Assembly: GCA_021807585.1 (NCBI GenBank)
Contig: JAKBCQ010000213.1
Location: forward strand, 1 to 5,820
From: Planctomycetota bacterium
Lineage (GTDB): Bacteria > Planctomycetota > Planctomycetia > Isosphaerales > Isosphaeraceae
DNA: 5,820 bases
Direction of reading: 5' to 3'
Shown here: positions 1 through 5,733 of the stretch, piece after piece
Position numbering within the stretch: the stretch's first letter is position 1
Layout: the number at the start of each line of letters is the position of its first letter
Program-made: the position numbers and the translations under genes
The notes under the pieces: generated by a model
What the model saw: the letters and a program-made list of their open reading frames with translations, nothing else
Told to the model about the DNA's origin: nothing
Database searches by the model: none

Positions 1-251
1 CCTCCGCGCATCCGGGGAGGGCAAGAATCGTTCCGCATACGGCAGCGAATCTCGTGATTCCAGAGAAAACGCAATTCTACCGGAATTGATCTTGACTCAA
101 TATCCCGAATATCGTAGATTGACCCCTAGAAATGCCTTGGGCGAGCGATCATCACGCAATCGACCCAGTCGACTCCGCCTAAAAGCAATCGAATCGGGAC
201 GAAAATTGACGATACGCGGAATACGTGAACCTTGACGAAAGAATATCCACC
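1..251. other. Upstream region without a convincing gene
   Basis: No recognisable gene ends or starts here apart from the leader of the downstream gene. One forward frame is open from the window edge (2) to a TGA at 233-235, about 77 codons. Its translation is basic and unfamiliar, so it could be the tail of an upstream gene but cannot be supported as one. CCTCC at 1-5 can pair with GGAGG at 16-20, a possible hairpin cut by the window edge. GGGAGGGC at 15-22 resembles the terminus of the repeat elements further downstream but lacks the rest of the arm. A promoter-like pair lies at 92-120. Confidence 0.5.
92..120 (+). promoter_or_regulatory. Candidate sigma-70-type promoter for the upstream gene
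   Basis: TTGACT at 92-97 matches the -35 consensus at five of six positions. After a 17-bp spacer, TAGATT at 115-120 matches the -10 consensus at four of six. Transcription would start near 127 and leave a leader of about 125 nt before the ATG at 252. Planctomycete promoters are poorly described and the -10 is weak, so this is a consensus match only. Confidence 0.35.
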
Positions 252-1280
252 ATGAACAGCACCCAAGTCCGCCCAATCGCCGATCCGCACAATCCCACGC
301 CCGAATTGACGTCCGCCAGTCCCTTGATCGAGGGGGACGAAAAGCTCGAAGATCGGCTTGCTCATCGCGAGATCGTCGTTCAAGAATTGTGTCCCGTCGG
401 GGCGCTCGAAGTCTTGTATGCGGGGCGTGCGGCGCTCTATTTGTGGCGGCTCGAACGCATCACCCGGTTCGAGATCGCCGCGAAATTCGGAGAAATCGAA
501 GCCGGATCGAGCGCAACATGCGAAGATCCGGCGAACGGTCAAGAACATCGCGTTTCGCCCGATCAATCAACGCTTCAGACGATCATCAAATACGAGGCGC
601 ACCTCCAGCGTTGTTTGGCCGGCACAATGGCCGAATTGCGTCGGTTGCAAAAGGAACGACGGCAAGGATTGCGCGACGCCAATCGGGGAGGGCGAGGCGC
701 CGACCGAGCCGGCGTTTGTCAAAATGAATTTGATGAAAAGGGCTCACACGGAGGTTCGCCCTCCCAGAAGAGTTCACCCATCCAGAAGATCACCGGCGCC
801 GAAATGTCGATTTCGGGAGGGCGAGGCGCCGACCGAGCCGGCGTTTGTGTTCCGGGAGGGCGAGGCGCCGACCGAGCCGGCGTTTGTCAAAATGAATTTG
901 ATGAAAAGGGCTCACACGGAGGTTCGCCCTCCCATAAGATCACCGGCGCCGAAATGTCGATTTCGGGAGGGCGAGGCGCCGACCGAGCCGGCGTTTGTCA
1001 AAATCAAGAAAAACAAGACGGCTCTCACGGAGGTTCGCCCTCCCGGAAGAGATCGCCCTCCCACAAGAGTTCGCCCCCCCAGAAGAATTCGACTTCCAGG
1101 AAGAATGCGACAGCGCGAACCGTTCCTCGATCGCAACGGGCTTCTCCGGCGCCAAAGATCCCGCCGCTACTTGAAGCGATATCGAGGCGGCGACGGCTTG
1201 AAGAGTATATCCTCGGCCAAAACTTCGAGCGAAGCCTCCCTACAGGGACTCTCGATTTCACGATCGGTCGATGTCCATAA
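252..1280 (+). CDS. Hypothetical protein, planctomycete-type helical N-terminal domain with repeat-derived C-terminal extension
   Basis: This is a protein of unknown function, 342 residues from the ATG at 252. A GTG at 225 in the same frame would add nine residues. I prefer the ATG because a purine run GAAAG (237-241) lies 10 nt before it. Residues about 25-141 look like one compact unit: an acidic lead (LIEGDEKLEDRL), 'LCPVGALEVLYAGRAALYLW' with flanking arginines at 47-72, and a second helical stretch 'IKYEAHLQRCLAGTMAELRR' at 112-131. This pattern recalls a common planctomycete family of hypothetical proteins; no catalytic motif is visible. From residue 145 the sequence is repeat-encoded. 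GGRGADRAGVC occurs four times, followed by hexapeptide units (SPSRKR, SPSHKS, SPPQKN, STSRKN) at about 262-285. The last ~50 residues (LLEAISRRRRLEEYILGQNF) are unique and basic. The natural protein may once have ended near residue 141, with the rest acquired by repeat insertion. No signal peptide or membrane helix is seen. Another frame (358-1296) is also open but its pre-repeat part looks like a shadow. Coding status is likely; expression of the extension is unproven. Confidence 0.62.
   Translation: MNSTQVRPIADPHNPTPELTSASPLIEGDEKLEDRLAHREIVVQELCPVGALEVLYAGRAALYLWRLERITRFEIAAKFGEIEAGSSATCEDPANGQEHRVSPDQSTLQTIIKYEAHLQRCLAGTMAELRRLQKERRQGLRDANRGGRGADRAGVCQNEFDEKGSHGGSPSQKSSPIQKITGAEMSISGGRGADRAGVCVPGGRGADRAGVCQNEFDEKGSHGGSPSHKITGAEMSISGGRGADRAGVCQNQEKQDGSHGGSPSRKRSPSHKSSPPQKNSTSRKNATARTVPRSQRASPAPKIPPLLEAISRRRRLEEYILGQNFERSLPTGTLDFTIGRCP
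686..765 (+). repeat. 80-bp palindromic interspersed element, copy A
   Basis: It begins GGGAGGGCGA and ends TCGCCCTCCC, a perfect 10-bp terminal inverted repeat. The arms extend imperfectly to 25 bp: 686-710 against the reverse complement of 741-765 gives 19 matches plus one G-T wobble. The 30-nt centre is AT-richer. The layout resembles a REP/MITE-like hairpin unit. No transposase is encoded, and target-site duplications are not evident. It sits inside the upstream gene at codons about 145-172 and is identical over all 80 bp to the copy at 854-933. Confidence 0.85.
815..848 (+). repeat. Half element, left arm only (copy B)
   Basis: The first 34 bp are identical to the start of the complete elements, including the GGGAGGGCGA terminus and the GCGTTTGT that opens the central segment. 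The match then stops, five other bases follow (849-853), and a full element begins at 854. No right arm is present, so this is a truncated copy, probably left by recombination between neighbours. The 63-bp block at 786-848, which is linker plus this half element, is repeated exactly at 936-998. Confidence 0.85.
854..933 (+). repeat. 80-bp palindromic interspersed element, copy C
   Basis: Identical base for base to the element at 686-765, with the same 10-bp perfect and 25-bp imperfect terminal inverted repeats. It is followed by a linker (934-964) that shares its last 29 bases with the linker after copy A but is exactly 18 bp shorter. Full identity suggests recent local duplication or gene conversion. 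Confidence 0.85.
965..1044 (+). repeat. 80-bp palindromic interspersed element, copy D with diverged centre
   Basis: It has the same length and the same left 34 bp plus about six further bases as the other full copies, and the same GGAGGTTCGCCCTCCC right end. The centre differs: CAAAATCAAG and an A-rich run replace CAAAATGAAT. The right arm carries CTCTCACGG instead of CTCACACGG. The 25-bp arms still pair at 19 positions. Conserved arms with a variable centre suggest that the termini are the functional part. Confidence 0.82.
1035..1106 (+). repeat. 18-bp tandem repeat, four units, growing from the end of copy D
   Basis: The units are 1035-1052, 1053-1070, 1071-1088 and 1089-1106. Each begins TCGCCCTCCC or a decayed form of it and ends in an AAGA-containing octamer. 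The first unit overlaps the right terminus of the 80-bp element, so the array appears to repeat the element end plus 8 bp. A fifth, barely recognisable unit may follow at 1107-1124. After copy A the same pattern occurs twice (756-773 and 774-791), after copy C only once. In the gene's frame it encodes Ser/Pro/Lys-rich hexapeptides. Divergence increases away from the element. Confidence 0.8.
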
Positions 1281-1383
1281 CGTTCGCATGATGTGAAATT
1301 GTCATCAACAACGCAACAAGCCCGGGCGACCGTGAGATCGGGCCGGGACGCTCTTTGACATGTCGAACGTTTGATCAAGCGAA

Positions 1384-1443
1384 AGGGGGCGTCGTCGCGA
1401 AGAGCGAGAACCGTAAACCTCGACCTTCGCGACGCGTCCCCCT
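1384..1443. other. Strong imperfect inverted repeat (RNA hairpin or protein-binding site)
   Basis: The arm 1384-1402 pairs with 1425-1443 at 16 of 19 positions. The mismatches are confined to three adjacent bases (1390-1392 against 1435-1437), giving a 10-bp inner and a 6-bp outer stem. Inside the 22-nt loop, CGAG 1405-1408 can pair with CTCG 1419-1422, extending the hairpin to a 10-nt apical loop. The 3' side is followed by CTCGAGGAG rather than a T-run. It could be a factor-dependent terminator for the upstream gene, a structured RNA, or an operator. It is not a copy of the 80-bp element, although its outer end is also G-rich. Confidence 0.6.
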
Positions 1444-1567
1444 CTCGAGGAGTTTCGTTCCGCGCGAAGCGATCTCCGATCGATTCGAATTCGGATCAAC
1501 CTTCGGTTTGACAATCCGATTCCGTGCCTGCGAACCTCGCCGAGTCGATCCGCCCGGCTTGATTTGA

Positions 1568-1597
1568 TTTACAGCGATCGATCGAATTCGTTATGTT
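1568..1597 (+). promoter_or_regulatory. Candidate sigma-70-type promoter for the kinase gene
   Basis: TTTACA at 1568-1573 matches the -35 consensus at five of six positions. After an 18-bp spacer, TATGTT at 1592-1597 matches the -10 at four of six. The predicted start near 1604 would give a leader of roughly 35 nt before the ATG at 1639. The ribosome site is weak: GGGA at 1625-1628 ends 10 nt upstream of the start. The position directly ahead of a large gene supports the call. Confidence 0.42.
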
Positions 1598-1638
1598 AGG
1601 GTGCACACTTTGCGCATTCGTCCTGGGAAACGTCGAAG

Positions 1639-4600
1639 ATGTCCGAAAAGAATCGGATTTCACACGACAGTGGTAAGCTTGTCGAAGGCGAGTCGACCGA
1701 CGACTCGCTCGAGCAATCCGCGCCGACCGCAACAGAGAGGAATATCACCTCGTTTTCCGATATCGATTCGATGACGAACGACGGCGAAGAGCGACTCCCG
1801 TCGGGCGCCGACGCGTGCGGGGTCGGTTCGATCGAAAATCCGACACTTGAACAATCATCAGTCGATTCTCGGTGCGTTGAGAGCGAGTCTGAATTCGATG
1901 GAGGCGGCGAGACGGCCGCGACTCTCCCCTCCGCCCCCGCCGGGGCGTCGGTCACGGTTCGTTCCGGTGATGAAGACGAAGTCGGCATGGCGTTTCCGAC
2001 GGTGATCAGCGATGAAATCGATCCTCTTGCTCGAGTTCGCGATCCCGTTCCCGATCCAATCAAGCTTTCCCCCGCCGACACCATTCGTGTTCAGATCGAG
2101 CACGCGGGCTACGAGATGCTCGGCGAGATCGCGCGGGGAGGAATGGGTGTCGTTTATAAAGGTCGCGACCGCGATCTCGATCGCGACCTGGCGATCAAAG
2201 TGTTGCGCGATCGCCATCGCCACAATTTGGAATTATCGCAACGCTTTATTGAAGAGGCTCGGATCGGCGGCCGGCTTGATCATCCGGGAGTCGTCCCGGT
2301 GCATGAAGTGGGCTATCTCGAGGACAAGCGCCCTTACTTCACGATGAAGCTGGTGAAAGGGCGAACGCTCGCCGAGTTGTTGGCCGAGCGAAAGAGTCTC
2401 GACGACGATATACCGCGGTTTTTGACGATCTTCGAGCAAGTGTGTCAAACGATGGCGTATTCGCACGCTCGGGGAGTGATTCACCGCGATCTCAAGCCTG
2501 CTAACATCATGACGGGGGCGTTCGGCGAGGTCCAGGTGATGGACTGGGGACTCGCCAAAGTGATCCGTCTGAAGAACGAGGGGGAATTCGCGAGCACGAA
2601 CGACGATCCAAGAGACGCCGCGCAGTCGGCTGAGAATCCCGAGGAGATCGAGTCGTTAGAGGGTTCTTCTCGACCGAAATCGTCGTCGCATCCCGCCGGT
2701 GAGAATTCCCGCGACCCGCGCGATCCGCTCTCGTCCGAACGCGCCGAGACGTACGTGGAGGACGATGGGGACTTTTCTTCGTCAAGTCATGTGTTGATGA
2801 CGGATCTCCGGCCGTCTCCCGCGGGGATGGGTGATCTGTCTCGACCGGGTACGATTTTGGGAACGCCGTCGTACATGTCTCCCGAACAGGCTCGGGGCGA
2901 GATCGACAAAATCGGCCCGACGGCGGACGTGTTCGGCCTGGGAGCGATCCTCTGCGAGATCCTTACTGGTAAGCCTCCTTATACGGGGAAGACTCCGTAC
3001 GATATCGCGCGACAAGCCGCCTTGGCGGATTTATCGAAGGTTCAGGAACGTCTCGCGACCCGCTCGGTCGATTCCGAGTTAAGCGGGATCATGCTGAAAT
3101 GTTTATCAATTAATCGTATGGATCGCCCGCGTGACGCTGGGGAAGTCGCGGGGGCGATCGTCTCGTATACGAATCGAGTGAGCGAGCGATTGAAGGCGGC
3201 CGAGCACGAAGGGGTGGTGGCGCGGGCTCGGGCGGTTGAGGAGGTGAAACGACGTCGATTGGCGGTCGGACTGGCGGCGACGGTGATCGCGGCGGTGATC
3301 GCGATCGTTGCGGGCCGGCTTTGGGTTGAGCGTCGCCGCGCCGAACGTCTTATAAACACAAGAACTTCGGTTTATGAGGTGATCGCCAACGCGCTCGAGC
3401 TGGAAGCGAAAGCGAAATCGTCGGGCGACAATCTGGGGATATGGGATCAAGCCGCGGTGATCGCCGATCATGCTCGGAGCGTGCTCGAAGCGGGGGAAGG
3501 GGATTCCGAGACGCGCGATCGCGTGTGGGAGATGATCGCGAGAATTCAGGCGGAGCGTGAAGACGCGCGAAACCGGGTGCGTCGCGTGAGGCGGGACGAA
3601 ACGCTTCGCAGCGAACTCGAACGGATCCGGTCGAGCAGGGGGGACGACATCAACCCGATCGATCTCGATTCCAAAATGATTGAAACTTTCAAAACTTATG
3701 GAATTGATTTCGCTTCGTTCGATCGTCCCGCCGCCGACGCCGAATTCGATCGCGCGATCGAAAACCTGAGCGAGCGAATTCGACAGATGCCCGAGAGCCT
3801 GGGGCTCGACGTGGCGGCGGCGCTTGACGATTGGGCTCTCGACCTCAAAACCCGCTCCAAACCCGAACATCAATGGCGTCGGCTGATCGAGCTGGCTCGG
3901 CACTGCGACCGTGATCCATTTCGCCGCGAGGTTCGCGCGGCGATGCTCGCCGAGGGTTCCCAGAGCGCGACGCTCGAGCGGATCGCCGCGCGGGTTTCGC
4001 TTGATACGCTCGAGAAACACGGCGGATATCTGCTCGGCGTGGCGCTCCGCGACGCGGGCCTGCTCGATCCCGCGGTTCACGTCCTCGAAGCGATGCAACG
4101 AAGCCATCCGCGCGATCTCTGGATCAACGCGGCGCTCGGCGAAACGCTCAAACGATTCCAGCCGCCCCGTTGGAATGAAGCGATTCGTTACGATATGATT
4201 GTCCGATCGATTCGACCCGAGCTCGGTCACCCGCTGGGCAGGGACTTATTGGAACTCGGTTCGCTCGCGGCCGCGGAGTCGCTGTTTCGCGAACTGACGC
4301 GGCTTGTCCCGGGCAATTCGGGATATCACAACGGCCTGGGTCACACGCTAAGTAAACTCGGCAGATATGATGACGCGATCGCCGAGTTTCGCGAGGCGCT
4401 GCGCGTCTTCCCGAAATCCTGGGATGTTCATAAGAATCTTGCAATCGTCTACCTGGAATCGGGGAATTTGGATCTCGCTTTAATCGAGACTCGAACCGCG
4501 ATCGAGCTCAACCCGAAAGCCGCCGCGGCGCTGTTCGACGCCGCGGAGGCGTTGCGGAAGAAGGGAAAAATCGAACCCGCGATCGCGGTTTTGCGCGAAC

Positions 4601-5733
4601 TCATCCGCCTCAAGCCCGACGACCACGACGGCTGGAACGTTTTGGGGCTTTTCTTGATCGATGAAAAACGATACGACGACGCGGTCGACGTCTTTCGGCG
4701 GGGAATCGCGCGATTTCCCGACCGGTTTCACCTTGGGCTGGGGATCGCGCTGCGGGATCGGGGCGATTTTGACCTTGCGTATCGCGAGATTGCCGAATCG
4801 GTTCGCAACGCTCCACAAAAGCCCGACCCTCATCATTATTTGGGGTTAACGTATCTTGATCGGGGAATGCTTGGCGAGGCGATCACCGAATTTCGCGCGG
4901 CTCTCGATCGAGAACCGAAACCCAAGGCTCGCTTCTGGATTCTGTTCGAGCTCGGCGCGGCGCTTTCGATGCGGGAAGATTACGCGGGCGCGGTCGGCGC
5001 GTTTCGCCAGGCTCTCATAATCGATCCCAAGTTCACCGACGCTCGTCGGCTGATTGGAAGGAATCTCGAATATCAATCTCACTTTCTGGACGCCTTATAT
5101 GAACTGAAAAAGGCGTATGAAGACGGACCGAAGCCGATCGTCGGCGCCGCACCGTCGCGGGAGTGGATCGACGACCTCGAGCGATTGATTCGATTCGAGC
5201 CGAGGCTGGAGGCGTGTTTGGCGGGCAAGGATCGCCCCGGCGACGCTCTCGAATGGATCGCGTACGCCGAGCTTTGCCTTTGGAAAGCGCGGCGCCCCGC
5301 GCAGGCCGTTCGCGCCTATGAAAAAGCCTTTGAGCTTTCTCCCGAACTCGCCGACTCGGTCGAATCGTCTTACCGGACGTTTGCGGCACGCGCCGCGACC
5401 GCGGCGGCTTCGGGACACGGATCCGACTCCGCCGAACTCGACGATCGAACCCGCGGCGAACTGCGACGGCGGGCGCTCGATTGGCTCGAGGCCGATCTCG
5501 CGTATCGCATCAAACAAGGACCGAATCAGGCGTTGAAGCTTGAGTATGATCTGACTTTGAAACTCAATCACCGCGATTTTGAGCCGTTCCGTAATCCCGA
5601 GGCGCTCGCCAAGTCGCCCGAACCCGAACGATCGCGATGGATCGCTTATTGGCGCAACGCCGAACGCGCTTGCCGAGACGCGATCGTGTCGAGCCGAAAA
5701 CCGACCGCGACCTCGATTCCGCCTCCCTCGTAA
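1639..5733 (+). CDS. Membrane-anchored Ser/Thr protein kinase (PknB/Hanks type) with C-terminal TPR domain
   Basis: A 1364-residue receptor-like kinase that transfers phosphate from ATP to Ser/Thr of proteins in the cytoplasm. Residues 1-150 are an acidic, probably disordered extension. The kinase domain spans about 158-510: Gly-rich loop GEIARGGMGVVYKG (162-175), ATP lysine K187 in LAIK, helix-C glutamate E206, catalytic loop HRDLKPAN with D284, K286 and N289, metal-binding D302 in a DWG variant of DFG, GTPSYMSPE (408-416), subdomain IX D430 and subdomain XI R496. All key residues are present, so it should be active. The activation segment holds an ~85-residue Ser/acidic insert (about 311-398). 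A basic helical linker (514-540) leads to one membrane helix (541-563) flanked by KRRR and ERRR. Beyond it lie a helical region (564-790) and about eleven TPR-like repeats (about 791-1166, for example 894-927 and 928-961), another near 1205-1238, and a planctomycete-type end containing RRRALDWLEADLAYR (1276-1290). The inferred topology puts the kinase inside and the TPR part across the membrane as sensor or docking platform. The ATG at 1639 is the first start in the frame. No cognate phosphatase or substrate gene is in view. Confidence 0.96.
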   Translation: MSEKNRISHDSGKLVEGESTDDSLEQSAPTATERNITSFSDIDSMTNDGEERLPSGADACGVGSIENPTLEQSSVDSRCVESESEFDGGGETAATLPSAPAGASVTVRSGDEDEVGMAFPTVISDEIDPLARVRDPVPDPIKLSPADTIRVQIEHAGYEMLGEIARGGMGVVYKGRDRDLDRDLAIKVLRDRHRHNLELSQRFIEEARIGGRLDHPGVVPVHEVGYLEDKRPYFTMKLVKGRTLAELLAERKSLDDDIPRFLTIFEQVCQTMAYSHARGVIHRDLKPANIMTGAFGEVQVMDWGLAKVIRLKNEGEFASTNDDPRDAAQSAENPEEIESLEGSSRPKSSSHPAGENSRDPRDPLSSERAETYVEDDGDFSSSSHVLMTDLRPSPAGMGDLSRPGTILGTPSYMSPEQARGEIDKIGPTADVFGLGAILCEILTGKPPYTGKTPYDIARQAALADLSKVQERLATRSVDSELSGIMLKCLSINRMDRPRDAGEVAGAIVSYTNRVSERLKAAEHEGVVARARAVEEVKRRRLAVGLAATVIAAVIAIVAGRLWVERRRAERLINTRTSVYEVIANALELEAKAKSSGDNLGIWDQAAVIADHARSVLEAGEGDSETRDRVWEMIARIQAEREDARNRVRRVRRDETLRSELERIRSSRGDDINPIDLDSKMIETFKTYGIDFASFDRPAADAEFDRAIENLSERIRQMPESLGLDVAAALDDWALDLKTRSKPEHQWRRLIELARHCDRDPFRREVRAAMLAEGSQSATLERIAARVSLDTLEKHGGYLLGVALRDAGLLDPAVHVLEAMQRSHPRDLWINAALGETLKRFQPPRWNEAIRYDMIVRSIRPELGHPLGRDLLELGSLAAAESLFRELTRLVPGNSGYHNGLGHTLSKLGRYDDAIAEFREALRVFPKSWDVHKNLAIVYLESGNLDLALIETRTAIELNPKAAAALFDAAEALRKKGKIEPAIAVLRELIRLKPDDHDGWNVLGLFLIDEKRYDDAVDVFRRGIARFPDRFHLGLGIALRDRGDFDLAYREIAESVRNAPQKPDPHHYLGLTYLDRGMLGEAITEFRAALDREPKPKARFWILFELGAALSMREDYAGAVGAFRQALIIDPKFTDARRLIGRNLEYQSHFLDALYELKKAYEDGPKPIVGAAPSREWIDDLERLIRFEPRLEACLAGKDRPGDALEWIAYAELCLWKARRPAQAVRAYEKAFELSPELADSVESSYRTFAARAATAAASGHGSDSAELDDRTRGELRRRALDWLEADLAYRIKQGPNQALKLEYDLTLKLNHRDFEPFRNPEALAKSPEPERSRWIAYWRNAERACRDAIVSSRKPTATSIPPPS

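Larger units (their letters stand above)
1281..1638. other. Intergenic region with hairpin and promoter-like sites
   Basis: No supported gene lies in these 358 bp. A GC-rich weak hairpin is possible just after the upstream gene, pairing CCCGG 1321-1325 with CCGGG 1343-1347 (alternatively GCCCG 1320-1324 with CGGGC 1339-1343). No T-run directly follows it, so it is a poor intrinsic terminator. The strong inverted repeat at 1384-1443 and the promoter-like pair at 1568-1597 are listed separately. TTGACA occurs at 1355-1360 and 1508-1513 but neither has a -10 at normal spacing. Short open frames here are unremarkable. Confidence 0.6.

Noticed and set aside
1..80. Reverse-strand start of a lipoprotein (translation containing FAAVCGTILALPGCAE)
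   Set aside because: It looks like a signal peptide with a lipobox, but this frame has a stop just upstream and no ATG, GTG or TTG between that stop and the hydrophobic stretch.
126..566. Reverse-strand frame of 146 codons over the start of the upstream gene
   Set aside because: Antisense to a better candidate, with no recognisable motif.
686..1106. Possible CRISPR array
   Set aside because: Repeats are 80-bp palindromic units with duplicated linkers and irregular spacing, not short repeats with unique equal-length spacers, and no cas gene is present.
358..1296. Alternative forward frame of 312 codons encoding REGEAPTEPAFV repeats
   Set aside because: Before the repeats its translation is a basic, Arg/Ser-rich shadow, while the overlapping frame shows a family-like helical domain. 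It is open mainly because the repeats lack stops.
1321..1347. Intrinsic terminator after the upstream gene
   Set aside because: Only about 5 bp of stem in two competing pairings, and no T-run follows directly.
1508..1536. TTGACA at 1508-1513 as a kinase promoter
   Set aside because: Perfect -35 but no acceptable -10 at 16-18 bp spacing; the pair at 1568-1597 is better.
1596..2084. Reverse-strand frame of 162 codons over the kinase start
   Set aside because: Ser-rich mirror of the acidic N-terminal extension; no motif and no independent support.
3106..4230. Reverse-strand frame of 374 codons inside the kinase gene
   Set aside because: Antisense to a gene with clear domains. Long open antisense frames are expected from its GC-rich, GATC-rich codon use, and the translation is an unfamiliar Arg-rich shadow.
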